This document shows, in pieces, positions 43,043 to 51,517 of a DNA stretch of 64,000 nt. Both the position numbers and the translations under genes were made by a program. How positions within the stretch are numbered: the first letter of the stretch is position 1; every line of letters begins with the position of its first letter. This DNA comes from Agrobacterium fabrum str. C58 (lineage in GTDB: Bacteria > Pseudomonadota > Alphaproteobacteria > Rhizobiales > Rhizobiaceae): NCBI RefSeq assembly GCF_000092025.1, contig NC_003063.2, positions 124,001-188,000 on the forward strand, in the 5' to 3' direction. A model generated the notes under the pieces. That model was given only the letters and a program-made list of their open reading frames with translations, searched no databases and was not told where the DNA came from.

Positions 43043-44038
43043 TCAGTTCGTCCTAAGGAAAGCCTGCGTCTTGTCGAAGAACGCCTGATCTTTCACCAGC
43101 GCCGAGAACTTGGCCGAAAGACCGACCGCGACAGCCACGAACGCCTTGCGCTCGTCATCGGTCAGCGTGTTGATCTCCATGCCGTTCTTTTTCAGCGTCT
43201 CCAGCGACTTGTCGATATCGGCAGCGTCGTTCTGCGCCTTCCACGCCTCCGTCTCGACGGCCGCTTCCTTCAGCGCCGTCTTGAAGCCCTCGTCGAGACC
43301 TTCGAAACGCGCCGGGTTCATGCCCAGCACCCAGGCATCGGCAATGTGATTGCTGATCGTCAGATACTTCTGAACTTCGTAAAGCTTGGCGCTGACCGGC
43401 ACGTTGACCGGATTTTCCTGCCCATCCACCACCTTCAGCTGGAGCGCATTGTAAACTTCAGCGAAGGCCATCGGCGTCGGGGCCGCCCCCATGGCACCGA
43501 AGAATTCCACCCAGAGCGGATTATTCGGCACGCGCAGCTTCATGCCCTTCAAATCGACCGGCGATTTGATCGGCGCCTTGGAATTGGTGATCTGGCGCAG
43601 CGGCCGCGACCAGAGATCGAGACCGAGAATGCCGATCTTGCTCAGATCGCCGGACAGTTCCTTGCCGAGTTCGCTGTCGAGATAGACGCGCAGCTGGTCG
43701 ATATCGCGGAACTGGTAGGGAATGGCGATGGCGGTGAACTTCGGATTGAACGTCGCGTAAAGCGAGGTGGAGTTCAAGAGCATGTCGAGCGAACCGCCGG
43801 CCAGCTGCTTGACGCCCGCTGAAGGGTCGCCGCCATAAAGCGTGCCGTTCGGAAATACCTTGATCTTGAGTTTGCCGTCGGTCTTTTTCGAAACCAGCTC
43901 TGCAAACTTGTTGGCGGAGAGCGTGATTTCGGAATTGTCGGCATCCGGCGTCGAAAGTGTCAGCGTTTCGGCCTGCGCGATCGATGCGACCAGCATGGTG
44001 GCGGCCAGAGCCAGCCCGTAAAGTTTTGAAATTTTCAT
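43043..44038 (-). CDS. TRAP transporter solute-binding protein (DctP)
   Basis: Periplasmic binding protein of 331 residues with signal peptide MKISKLYGLALAATMLVASIAQAE. The mature part begins TLTLSTPDADNSEITLSANKFAELVSKKTDGKLKIKVFPNGTLYGG, and PVDLKGMKLRVPNNPLWVEFF carries the carboxylate-binding Arg. The ATG at 44038 is preceded by GAGGAA and, further up, by a hairpin (44064-44099). It follows the 3-hydroxyisobutyrate-dehydrogenase-like gene. The ligand is a carboxylate of unknown identity. Confidence 0.9.
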   Translation of the reverse strand: MKISKLYGLALAATMLVASIAQAETLTLSTPDADNSEITLSANKFAELVSKKTDGKLKIKVFPNGTLYGGDPSAGVKQLAGGSLDMLLNSTSLYATFNPKFTAIAIPYQFRDIDQLRVYLDSELGKELSGDLSKIGILGLDLWSRPLRQITNSKAPIKSPVDLKGMKLRVPNNPLWVEFFGAMGAAPTPMAFAEVYNALQLKVVDGQENPVNVPVSAKLYEVQKYLTISNHIADAWVLGMNPARFEGLDEGFKTALKEAAVETEAWKAQNDAADIDKSLETLKKNGMEINTLTDDERKAFVAVAVGLSAKFSALVKDQAFFDKTQAFLRTN

Positions 44039-44063
44039 GTGTTCCTCCCTTTGTTGTCTGTGA

Positions 44064-44099
44064 AGCACGTCCGGTTAAAACGGAATCTTTGGACGTGCT
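44064..44099 (-). promoter_or_regulatory. Hairpin in leader of second dctP
   Basis: AGCACGTCC (44064-44072) and GGACGTGCT (44091-44099) form a perfect 9-bp stem with an 18-nt loop, 26 bp before the dctP start. It is next to a dispersed repeat (44099-44165). It may stabilise the dctP message at its 5' end; no T-run follows on the minus strand. Confidence 0.45.
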
Positions 44100-44165
44100 C
44101 TATCTCTTTGTTTTAGCGCATTATCCGGACGTAAAACCGCTACGCACTTTTACTGGAAATGCTCT
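44099..44165. repeat. Dispersed Rhizobiales repeat overlapping a gene end
   Basis: The sequence TCTATCTCTTTGTTTTAGCG, ATTATCCGGACGTAAAACCG and CACTTTTACTGGAAATGCTC matches, from memory, a palindromic element scattered through Agrobacterium and Sinorhizobium intergenic regions. It lies between the dehydrogenase gene and dctP and extends over the last 24 bp of the dehydrogenase, supplying its final residues SISSKSA and the stop codon. Confidence 0.55.
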
Positions 44166-45075
44166 GGACAGTTTCGAGCGTTCCTCCGAACGCATTCATG
44201 CGTTTAATTTCAAGGATCACACCGCTGTGATCAAGCTCGCCCGCGCCATGCTCGACCATGGAACGGAACAGCCGGTCAACCTCCTCGCCGACCGGTAAAC
44301 TGAGGCCACGGCTTTTGGCGAAAGCCAGCGCCGTGGACGTATCCTTCACCTGATATTTCGCCGGCCCGCCGGGGCGAAAATCGCCCTCCACCATGCGTTT
44401 TCCGTGCTGGCGGAAGACGGTGGACTCGGCAAAACCGCCGAGTAAAGCCTGCCGCACCTGTGCCGGGTCGGCTCCCCCCGCTTCAACCAGCGTCAAAGCT
44501 TCGGCAACGGCGCAGATTGTCGAGGCGACGATCAGCTGGTTGGCGAGCTTGGCCAATGAACCGCAACCCACCGGACCGACATGAGTGACACGACCGAGGC
44601 AATTCAGAAGTGGCCGCAGCGCATCCACATCCCGCTGTTCGCCGCCGGCCATGATGGCGAGCGTTCCCTCAATCGCGCCTTTCTCGCCGCCGGAGACCGG
44701 CGCATCGACATATCTCACACCGTGAGCCCTGGCCGCCTGCGCCTGTTCCCGCGCGCTATCGACGGGAATCGAGCTCATTACCAGAAGGACCGAGCCGGGT
44801 TTCATCGCTGAAACGACACCCGACGGGCCGAGCAGAACCTCGTCGCAAACAGGCCCCGAACTCAGCATGCAGATGACGACATCCGCTTCCACCGCCGCAT
44901 CGATGGTGGTCGCCGCCTGGCGCACGCCTTTTTCCGCCAGGATAGCGGCTTTTTCAGCTCTGCGGTTCCAGGCACGGACGGCAAAACCGGCCTCAGCCAG
45001 ACGGGCCGCCATGGGCGCACCCATGATACCCGTGCCGATGACGGCGATGTCACGGATGTCCTGCATGTTCTCCAT
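44140..45075 (-). CDS. 3-hydroxyisobutyrate dehydrogenase-family NAD-dependent oxidoreductase
   Basis: Beta-hydroxyacid dehydrogenase of 311 residues: nucleotide loop IAVIGTGIMGAPMAARL, substrate motif DAPVSGGEKGAIEGTLAIMAGG and the catalytic-Lys helix GSLAKLANQLIVAS. Members oxidise 3-hydroxyisobutyrate, tartronate semialdehyde (reverse), threonate or related acids. The ATG at 45075 lies 2 bp past the monooxygenase stop; GTG at 45087 and ATG at 45066 are alternatives. Its C-terminal 7 residues come from a dispersed repeat. With the TRAP importer it likely handles a small hydroxy acid. Confidence 0.87.
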   Translation of the reverse strand: MENMQDIRDIAVIGTGIMGAPMAARLAEAGFAVRAWNRRAEKAAILAEKGVRQAATTIDAAVEADVVICMLSSGPVCDEVLLGPSGVVSAMKPGSVLLVMSSIPVDSAREQAQAARAHGVRYVDAPVSGGEKGAIEGTLAIMAGGEQRDVDALRPLLNCLGRVTHVGPVGCGSLAKLANQLIVASTICAVAEALTLVEAGGADPAQVRQALLGGFAESTVFRQHGKRMVEGDFRPGGPAKYQVKDTSTALAFAKSRGLSLPVGEEVDRLFRSMVEHGAGELDHSGVILEIKRMNAFGGTLETVQSISSKSA

Positions 45076-45077
45076 CT

Positions 45078-45380
45078 TCAAAGCCACTGCCGGTTCAGAA
45101 AACGCACCGGCAGTTCTTCTTCGATGAGGGCAGGAAACGCCTCGCGAAAACGGTCGAGATGCGGTGTTTTCAGATGGTCGTCGAAAGCCTGCCTGTTATC
45201 ATAGACTTCGTAGAACACCACGTTGTTTCCGCCTTCCGGCCGCACCACATCGAATTGCCGGCAACCGGGTTCGTCCTCAACCGAATGCTTGGCGTCATCG
45301 CGCGCTGCATCGAGAAACGCATCCATCGCATCGGGCTTCACCCGAAATTCCGCGATCACCACAAAAGCGCCATTGGACAT
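45078..45380 (-). CDS. Antibiotic biosynthesis monooxygenase (ABM/YgiN-like) domain protein
   Basis: A 100-residue dimeric alpha/beta-barrel-type protein: AFVVIAEFRVKPDAMDAFLDAARDDAKHSVEDEPGCRQFDVVRPEGG, then FYEVYDNRQAFDDHLKTPHLDRF. Related proteins act as quinol monooxygenases or, like LsrG, as isomerases of small sugar acids. The ATG at 45380 follows GGAGAAG; the longer frame starts inside the upstream gene. It is tightly packed between the SAF oxidoreductase and the dehydrogenase, which favours an isomerase-like role in the pathway over a redox defence role. Confidence 0.82.
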   Translation of the reverse strand: MSNGAFVVIAEFRVKPDAMDAFLDAARDDAKHSVEDEPGCRQFDVVRPEGGNNVVFYEVYDNRQAFDDHLKTPHLDRFREAFPALIEEELPVRFLNRQWL

Positions 45381-45397
45381 GTCAGCTTCTCCGCCCA

Positions 45398-46756
45398 TCA
45401 CGCCGCAGCGTCTTTTTGCGGACGGAACTGGTGTTCCATGTCCTGGCGAAGCTTGACCACATCCAGATCGCTCACCAGCTCCACATCGTCGAAGCTGACG
45501 ATCTGGTCTTTCTTGATGGGGCGCTTCAGCTTGACATTATGGGCAAGGCCGATCGGCAACGCCTTAATGTCCAGGCTGCGCGTCGCCGGAATGGCGTTTG
45601 CCCAGACCGCATAACCGCCCTCACCATCCAGCATTTCGCCGGGCTGCATGTCCTTCTTGGCCGTCGCGACGGCATCGCCGCGAAACTCCTTCGAGCAACC
45701 CGTCGGCTCGTTGCGAAGGACTGCGGAGAGCACGCTGATCGAGGTTTCCAGCCCAATGATGTGGAATGGACGCCACATCGAGGCGTACCAGCCCGACGGA
45801 TCGGTCAGGAGACCATATTGCTTGAAGCAGGCGCGGGCATAGTCGTTATGCGCCTTGAAGGTGACAAAGACACCGTAACGGATGTTGTTGAACACCTCGC
45901 GTCCGTCCGGCTCCTGGCTCGCGGCGATATCGACCAGACCCGAGCGCGACATGCGACCGCCATCGGCTGCGGGGCGGAAGACGCGGGCGAGATCGTGCAG
46001 GCCGGCGGGCGGAAAGGCCAGACCGTCATCCGGGCAATCCAGTCCTGTGCCATTGGCGACCGCCGCCATTTCGATGGCCGCCTTGGTGCCGTCGGTGAAG
46101 GAATTGTACATTTTCGGATTGAAGTCGCCCTTGGCCACTTCCTCATCGGTCCAGCCGAAATAGCTCCAGACCGTATCGGGCGTCGAATAACGGTAACGCG
46201 GCTCGAAATTCATGCCCTTGCCGGCAGAAACCACCTCGAAGCCGGTGGCGCGTGCCCAGTCGACCAGCTCGCAGATCAAGGCCGGCTGGTCGCCATAAGC
46301 CATGGAATAGATCAGACCCTTGGCCCGGGCCTTTTCAGCGAGGATCGGCCCGACCATGACGTCGGCTTCGACATTGACCATGACGACGTGCTTGTTGTGG
46401 TCGATGGCACCGAGCGCATGGCGCGCGCCGGCCAGCGGATGGCCGGTCGCTTCGATAATGCATTCAATCTCGCCGCAGGCGAACAGCTCGTTCACATCGT
46501 CAGTCACATAGGTCTTGCCACTCTTCAGCGCGTCGGCGCAGCTCGTCGCATCGTAACGTTCCTTCGGCCAGCCGACACGATCAAACGATTCCCGCGCCTT
46601 GCCAACATTGAGGTCTGCGACGGCGACCATGTGGAAACCGGCGATGCGCTGCGCCTGCGCCAGCACCATGGAGCCGAACTTGCCAGCGCCGATGAGACCG
46701 ACCCGGACAGGTTTGCCGCCGGCTGCACGCGCTGACAGAAGGGAATAGAGATTCAT
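45398..46756 (-). CDS. SAF-domain NAD(P)-dependent oxidoreductase
   Basis: A 452-residue protein with an N-terminal Rossmann domain (VRVGLIGAGKFGSMVLAQA, residues about 17-35), a homoserine-dehydrogenase-like middle (CIIEATGHPLAGARHALGAIDHNKHVVMVNVEADVMVGP) and a C-terminal SAF-type domain (from about residue 370: LKRPIKKDQIVSFDDVEL). Such proteins are sometimes misannotated as flagellar FlgA because of the SAF domain. The ATG at 46756 has AAGGATG. It is the first gene of the TRAP operon and is probably repressed by the LacI protein at 47019. The exact reaction is unknown to me. Confidence 0.82.
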   Translation of the reverse strand: MNLYSLLSARAAGGKPVRVGLIGAGKFGSMVLAQAQRIAGFHMVAVADLNVGKARESFDRVGWPKERYDATSCADALKSGKTYVTDDVNELFACGEIECIIEATGHPLAGARHALGAIDHNKHVVMVNVEADVMVGPILAEKARAKGLIYSMAYGDQPALICELVDWARATGFEVVSAGKGMNFEPRYRYSTPDTVWSYFGWTDEEVAKGDFNPKMYNSFTDGTKAAIEMAAVANGTGLDCPDDGLAFPPAGLHDLARVFRPAADGGRMSRSGLVDIAASQEPDGREVFNNIRYGVFVTFKAHNDYARACFKQYGLLTDPSGWYASMWRPFHIIGLETSISVLSAVLRNEPTGCSKEFRGDAVATAKKDMQPGEMLDGEGGYAVWANAIPATRSLDIKALPIGLAHNVKLKRPIKKDQIVSFDDVELVSDLDVVKLRQDMEHQFRPQKDAAA

Positions 46757-47018
46757 GTTTTGACATCCTTCGCTGGGGAAATTGCTGGCGAGAGTGTCCA
46801 GTCCGCCCGGCGAAGGCCATGCGATACCGAGGCTGCGAAGGTTCACCCTTCGCGGCGCTGGCCACATGACGTTTCTGCGTTCCTCCCGGATCCCGGCGCA
46901 CCTCTGCGCCGGCTCTCGCGGTCGCCTCCCAAAGCAACCTTGAGAAGAGAGTAGGAGCGTTCAGATATTAGTTCTATTTAGAAAATCAGATTTTTCGTTT
47001 AGTTTATCTAACAAACTA
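46757..47018. promoter_or_regulatory. Promoter region between LacI gene and TRAP operon
   Basis: A 262-bp stretch with a markedly A/T-rich core (about 46960-47010: TTAGTTCTATTTAGAAAATC and TTTAGTTTATCTAACAAACT) unlike the rest of the window. It must contain the promoter of the leftward operon that starts at 46756. TTAG-N5-CTAA-type short repeats are present, but no convincing long LacI palindrome could be picked. Confidence 0.4.
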
Positions 47019-48068
47019 TCAGGCCGATTTGCGCAGCATCAGATCGGCGCTGAGGAGAATGCGTTCCCGCATCCGTGTCGTGTCATTCGCCTCCTCGTTC
47101 AGCTTCTGCAGCAGAAGCTCGATCGACAGCCTGCCGATCTCGTTATAATTCTGCGCCACCGTGGTAATAGGCGGGCAGGCATAACGCGACAGCGGATGAT
47201 CGTCATGGCCGGCGACCCTGAGGTCATAATCCGCGCCGTGGCCAACCTTGATGCCCTTCTGGAAAGCGGCGGCGATGACACCGAAGGCGATACGGTCATT
47301 GGCGCATAAAATGGTGCGTGACGGCAAGTGCCCTGTCCCATCCAGCAGCCGGCTCGCTTCATCGAAGGCGAAACGCTCAAAATCCCAGGTGACGGTGCCG
47401 GGAACACCGATGACATGCGGCTCGAAACCAAGACGCTGCATCGCCTCCTCATAGGCCGTGCGGCGTGTGGCAGCGTTGGTATTGACCTGCGGCATATCGA
47501 AAAAACAGGGTGGCTCGCCCGAACGGCAGAGATAATCCACCATCAGCCCGACGCTCTGGCGATTGTCGGTGCCGACAAAGGCCGAGGTCTCATCCAGCGG
47601 CGAATCGACGTAAACGATCGGAATGCTGGCCGCCAGCTGCTCCAGCGTTGCGCGGTGGGATTTGACGCCGAGCGGAGCGATGATGGCGCCCGCGACATTC
47701 ATCGACTTGAAGGTGCGGATAGCCCGATCCTCGATTTCCGCCTTGCCATCGGACGACAGCACGAAGGCCAGGAAACCGGCCTCGTTGGCGATGAGCTCGA
47801 TACGGCTCGTCAGCGCCATGTAGAACGGGTCGGTGGAGTTCGGAATGATGATGCCGATGATATTGGAACGGCGGCGGTTGAGGTTTACGGCGAAGATATT
47901 CGGCCGGAAGCCCGATTTCTTCAGCGCATCCTCGATAGCATCCCGCGTCTTTTTGCGGACCGAGGCCGGATCATTGAAGTATTTCGAAACGGTCGGGCGG
48001 GAAAGGCCGACGAATTCCGAAAATTCTTCCATCGTCCTGATAGATTTGGCCAAAGCGCTTGCCCCCAT
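47019..48068 (-). CDS. LacI family transcriptional regulator
   Basis: A 349-residue LacI-type repressor: N-terminal HTH (FSEFVGLSRPTVSKYFNDPASVRKKTRDAIEDALKKSGFRPN) with hinge helix, followed by a periplasmic-binding-like sugar domain starting NIIGIIIPNSTDPFYM. The leading residues (MGASALAKSIRTMEEF) are longer than usual. It lies 78 bp past the altritol-dehydrogenase gene in the same direction and 262 bp before the SAF operon, so it could regulate the polyol locus or the TRAP operon. Confidence 0.88.
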   Translation of the reverse strand: MGASALAKSIRTMEEFSEFVGLSRPTVSKYFNDPASVRKKTRDAIEDALKKSGFRPNIFAVNLNRRRSNIIGIIIPNSTDPFYMALTSRIELIANEAGFLAFVLSSDGKAEIEDRAIRTFKSMNVAGAIIAPLGVKSHRATLEQLAASIPIVYVDSPLDETSAFVGTDNRQSVGLMVDYLCRSGEPPCFFDMPQVNTNAATRRTAYEEAMQRLGFEPHVIGVPGTVTWDFERFAFDEASRLLDGTGHLPSRTILCANDRIAFGVIAAAFQKGIKVGHGADYDLRVAGHDDHPLSRYACPPITTVAQNYNEIGRLSIELLLQKLNEEANDTTRMRERILLSADLMLRKSA

Positions 48069-48146
48069 GAAATATTACATGTGGTACTCTATATCGACCG
48101 GCCTTCGCACGAAAAGCCGGTCGAATGGTTATCAACGGCCAAACGA

Positions 48147-49157
48147 TCATTCGGCTGCAAATTGCACTTTCATCGTCGCCGGATCAGACGGTTTTTTCGT
48201 AAAGAACGGCAGCATCTCCGAAAGCGGCAAGCGGTGCGAAACGAGCCGCGCCATGACCTCGCCATCCGTCTCCAGAATGGCAAGCGCCTGCGGTATGTTG
48301 CGGTTCAGCGAATGCGAGCCGACAAGTTTCAGCTGGCGCCGGAAGATTTCAAACGGTGCCACCGAAATACGGGCATCCGGCGCGCAGACGCCGAAGAATA
48401 GCGCCGTGCCGCCATCCGCAACCAGCGGGATCATCGCCTCGGCGACCGGGGCAATACCCGTCGCATCGGCCACGAAATCGAACTCCTTCCGCTGCCGCGA
48501 GAGCGCTTCCGAGCCGGATACCGCCGTCTGAAGCCCGAGGTCCTGGGCAAAGGCCAGCCTGCTTTCATTGATATCGGCCATCGTCACCGTCGCAATGCCG
48601 CGTGATTTCAGCGACAGGGCAAGCAGCAGGCCGATGGGCCCAGCACCGAAAACAAGCGCATTCTCCGGCACCACGCCACTCTCGCCAATACCCGCACTCT
48701 GCATGCCATTGACAACACAGGCAAGCGGCTCAGCCAGCGCCGCGACGTGATAGGGCATCGAACCGATACCGTGCAGGTGATCGGCACGCACCACACTGAA
48801 CTCCGCAAAGCCGCCATTGTGGGAAACGCCGTAAGCTTTCAATGTGCTGCAAAGGTTGGTCAGCCCTTTCCTGCAGCTGGCGCAGGTGCCACAGGGCAGA
48901 TTGGGATCGACGACAACCCGGTCGCCAGCCTTGAAGACTGTCACATCGGAAGCCACGGCTGCGACTTCGCCAGCATATTCATGCCCCGGAATGACGGGGA
49001 ACGCACCGTCGCCATAACGCGCATGCAGCACGTCGATATCGGTATGGCAAAGCCCCGAAGCCTTGACCCGCACGAGCGCATGGCCCGGCGGCAGATCGGC
49101 GACGGGGAGTTCCGCCAGCACGGCGCGTCCCTTCTCGACGAATTGAATGGCATGCAT
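48147..49157 (-). CDS. Zinc-dependent dehydrogenase, probable D-altritol dehydrogenase
   Basis: Medium-chain dehydrogenase (PF08240/PF00107) of 336 residues. Catalytic zinc residues are in SGLCHTDIDVLH and PGHEYAGEV; the structural zinc cluster is CGTCASCRKGLTNLC; the nucleotide loop is VFGAGPIGLLLALSL. In A. tumefaciens C58 the equivalent gene beside the tagatose kinase/epimerase oxidises D-altritol to D-tagatose (EFI work on this locus, from memory). The ATG at 49157 has GGAGATG at good spacing. It is co-directional with the SDR gene 16 bp upstream. Confidence 0.85.
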   Translation of the reverse strand: MHAIQFVEKGRAVLAELPVADLPPGHALVRVKASGLCHTDIDVLHARYGDGAFPVIPGHEYAGEVAAVASDVTVFKAGDRVVVDPNLPCGTCASCRKGLTNLCSTLKAYGVSHNGGFAEFSVVRADHLHGIGSMPYHVAALAEPLACVVNGMQSAGIGESGVVPENALVFGAGPIGLLLALSLKSRGIATVTMADINESRLAFAQDLGLQTAVSGSEALSRQRKEFDFVADATGIAPVAEAMIPLVADGGTALFFGVCAPDARISVAPFEIFRRQLKLVGSHSLNRNIPQALAILETDGEVMARLVSHRLPLSEMLPFFTKKPSDPATMKVQFAAE

Positions 49158-49173
49158 GGTCATCTCCGGCTTT

Positions 49174-49944
49174 TCAGCTCATCCAGTTGCCGCCGTCGAC
49201 ATTATATGTCTGGGCGAGAATATAGTCGCTGTCGGCGGAGGCGAGGAACACCGCCAGTCCCTTGATGTCGTCTGGCGTCGCAAAACGGCCGATCGGCACG
49301 GATTTGGCCACCGCGGCCTTTTTCTCACCCGGCTTCAAACCTTCCCACTTGGCGAAATGCGCATCGACCACTTCCCAATGCTCGCCATCCACCACACCCG
49401 GCGCTATGGCGTTGACATTGATGCCATGCTTGACGAGCGCCAGCGCCGCCGATTGCGTGGCGGAAATGATCGCCGCCTTGGAGGCGCAATAAAGCGTCAC
49501 CAGCGCCTCGCCGCGCCGGCCGGCCTGGCTAGCCATATTGATGATCTTGCCGCCGCGTGCGCGGGCGATCATGACATTGGAGACGGCCTTCATCATGAAC
49601 ATCGGCCCCTTGAGATTGATGTCGAACACCCGCTCATAGCTCTCTTCGGTAATGCCGTTGATCGGCGCCATATCGAAGATCGCCGCATTGTTGACGAGAA
49701 TGTCGATGCCGCCGAATTCCTCATCCACCGCCTTTACCACCGCGTCGATCTGGGCAAGGTCGGTCACATCCAGCTTCACGGCCTTGGCTGCGGGACCGAT
49801 GGCCGCAGCCGAGGTAGTTGCGCGGGCGATATCGATGTCGGCGATGATGACCTTTGCGCCCTCAGCAGCGAAAGCCTGGGCGAAACCAAGGCCGATGCCG
49901 CGGGCGGCGCCGGTGATCAGCGCGACCTTGTTGTTCAATCTCAT
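49174..49944 (-). CDS. Polyol SDR dehydrogenase, SmoS/galactitol dehydrogenase type
   Basis: Classical SDR of 256 residues, very similar to sorbitol dehydrogenase SmoS of Rhodobacter: TGAARGIGLGFAQAFAAEGA, NNAAIFDMAPI, GGKIINMASQAGRRGEALVTLYCASKAA (Tyr and Lys of YxxxK) and the end QTYNVDGGNWMS. The C58 counterpart was reported to oxidise galactitol to L-tagatose. The ATG at 49944 matches the SmoS N-terminus and has GGAG upstream; an ATG at 49959 is less likely. It probably also oxidises other hexitols. Confidence 0.87.
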   Translation of the reverse strand: MRLNNKVALITGAARGIGLGFAQAFAAEGAKVIIADIDIARATTSAAAIGPAAKAVKLDVTDLAQIDAVVKAVDEEFGGIDILVNNAAIFDMAPINGITEESYERVFDINLKGPMFMMKAVSNVMIARARGGKIINMASQAGRRGEALVTLYCASKAAIISATQSAALALVKHGINVNAIAPGVVDGEHWEVVDAHFAKWEGLKPGEKKAAVAKSVPIGRFATPDDIKGLAVFLASADSDYILAQTYNVDGGNWMS

Positions 49945-50015
49945 GTCGATCTCCGTCATGCATGGTGAGTCAATTGGCCATGCTCGTTTGTTGTTCGATG
50001 CTTTTCCTCACTCCC

Positions 50016-50129
50016 CTCATTCCTGTGCTTGTCACAGGAATCCAGCCGACGCGCGTCTGCGCGGCGAGAGAGTCCTTCCAGCCCAAAGATTTGGACTGAC
50101 TGGATTCCTGTGACAAGCACAGGAATGAG
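50016..50129. repeat. 114-bp inverted-repeat element, copy B
   Basis: Second copy of the element at 37760-37874. The arms CTCATTCCTGTGCTTGTCAC and GTGACAAGCACAGGAATGAG are perfect complements here, giving a 20-bp outer stem. It lies between the polyol-binding protein gene (stop 50204) and the SDR gene (start 49944), both leftward, so it may separate or attenuate the two parts of the transcript. Confidence 0.78.
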
Positions 50130-50203
50130 GGCGGCGGGTGCGTGAACCCAGCTATGCCGCCCGCCACCAGAAGGCGAACGGGCGGCACGCCGGGAGGACG
50201 CGG

Positions 50204-51517
50204 CTACTTGATGTAGCCCGCGCGGGTCATGTCACGTTCGACCTGCTTCTGCGCGCCTTCAAGCGCCGCATCGACGGTCTGCTGGCCGGAAAGGGCTGCC
50301 GCGATTTGCTGGCCGACAACCGTGCCGATGGACTGGAACTCCGGTATGGCGACGAATTGCACACCGGTATAGGGCACCGGATCCTTGGTCGGCTTGGACG
50401 GATCAGCAGACATGATCGCCTTCAGCACTGTATCCGCAAAGGGCGCCGCCTTCTTGTATTCCGGCAGCTCATAGGTGGATTTGCGCGTGCCTGGCGGCAC
50501 AGCCACCCAGCCCTCGCTTTCGCCAACCGTCTTCACATAGGCCTTGGATGTCGCCCATTTAACGAAGGACTTGGCGGTTTCAAGCTTCTTCGTGCTGTTT
50601 GGAATGGCGAGGTTCCAGGACCACGACCAGCTCGAGCCGTTCGGCGTTACCTCGACCGGCGCGCGCGTGAAACCGGTCTTGTCGGCGACCTGGCTCTGTT
50701 TGGGATCATAAACGCGGCCCGCCGCCGAGGTGGCGTCGATCCACATGGCGCAGCGGCCGGAGGAAAACAGCGTCTGGTTCTCGTTGAAGCCGTTGGCGGC
50801 CGCACCGGGCGGGCCGTAAGAGGTCATCAGCGCCACATAATCCGCAATCGCCTTTTTCCATGGCGCGCTCGTCAGCTGCGGTTTCCAGTCCATGTCGAAC
50901 CAGCGGCCGCCATAGGTGTTGATCATGGTGCCAAGGAACGCCATGTTCTCGCCCCAGCCCGGCTTGCCGCGCAGGCAGATGCCATATTGCTGTTTCGACT
51001 TGTCCGTCAGCTTGGCGGCAAAATCCTTGATCTGGTCGTAGGTCGGATTATCAGGCATCTTGAGACCGGCGGCGTCGAACAGGTCCTTGCGATAAAGCGT
51101 GAACGAGCTTTCGGTATAGAACGGCACGGCGTAAAGCTTGCCGTCCACCGTCAGGCCTTTCTTGATCGGATCGAGCAGATCGGCGTAATCGTAATCGTCG
51201 CCGAGATCGTCGACCGGCGCCAGCCAACCCTGCTTGCCCCATATCGGCGCTTCGTAACCGCCGATGGTCATGATGTCGAACTGGCCGCCATTGGTGGCGA
51301 TATCGGTGGTGACGCGTTCGCGAAGAACATTCTCTTCCAGCACGATCCAGTTGATCTTGTTTCCTGTTTCCTTCTCCCAGGCGCTGGAAAGCTTCTGCAT
51401 GATGATCATGTCGCCGTTATTGACGGTGGCGACGTTGATTTCTTCAGCCTGCGCCATCCCGGCCAAAAGGCCTACTCCCACCACAGACGACGACAGAATT
51501 CCAATGAATTTGCTCAT
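50204..51517 (-). CDS. ABC transporter polyol-binding protein, SmoE type
   Basis: CUT1 solute-binding protein of 437 residues with signal peptide MSKFIGILSSSVVGVGLLAGMAQAEE. Mature features such as VNNGDMIIMQKLSSAWEKETGNKINWIVLEENVLRERVTTDIATNGGQFDIMTIGGYEAPIWGKQGWL are typical of sorbitol/mannitol (SmoE) receptors. The ATG at 51517 has AGGAG upstream. Unusually, it is divergent from its permease/ATPase genes, which begin at 54224 on the other strand, and shares the control region 51518-51836. In C58 this receptor type at this locus binds D-altritol and galactitol. Confidence 0.88.
   Translation of the reverse strand: MSKFIGILSSSVVGVGLLAGMAQAEEINVATVNNGDMIIMQKLSSAWEKETGNKINWIVLEENVLRERVTTDIATNGGQFDIMTIGGYEAPIWGKQGWLAPVDDLGDDYDYADLLDPIKKGLTVDGKLYAVPFYTESSFTLYRKDLFDAAGLKMPDNPTYDQIKDFAAKLTDKSKQQYGICLRGKPGWGENMAFLGTMINTYGGRWFDMDWKPQLTSAPWKKAIADYVALMTSYGPPGAAANGFNENQTLFSSGRCAMWIDATSAAGRVYDPKQSQVADKTGFTRAPVEVTPNGSSWSWSWNLAIPNSTKKLETAKSFVKWATSKAYVKTVGESEGWVAVPPGTRKSTYELPEYKKAAPFADTVLKAIMSADPSKPTKDPVPYTGVQFVAIPEFQSIGTVVGQQIAAALSGQQTVDAALEGAQKQVERDMTRAGYIK

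Noticed and set aside
45164..46735. 523-codon plus-strand frame opposite the SAF oxidoreductase and ABM genes
   Set aside because: Antisense to two well-supported genes; no domain was recognised and there is no ribosome site.
46960..47010. LacI operator near TTTAGTTTATCTAACAAAC
   Set aside because: The arms do not match well enough (only about 4 bp of clean symmetry) to call an operator.
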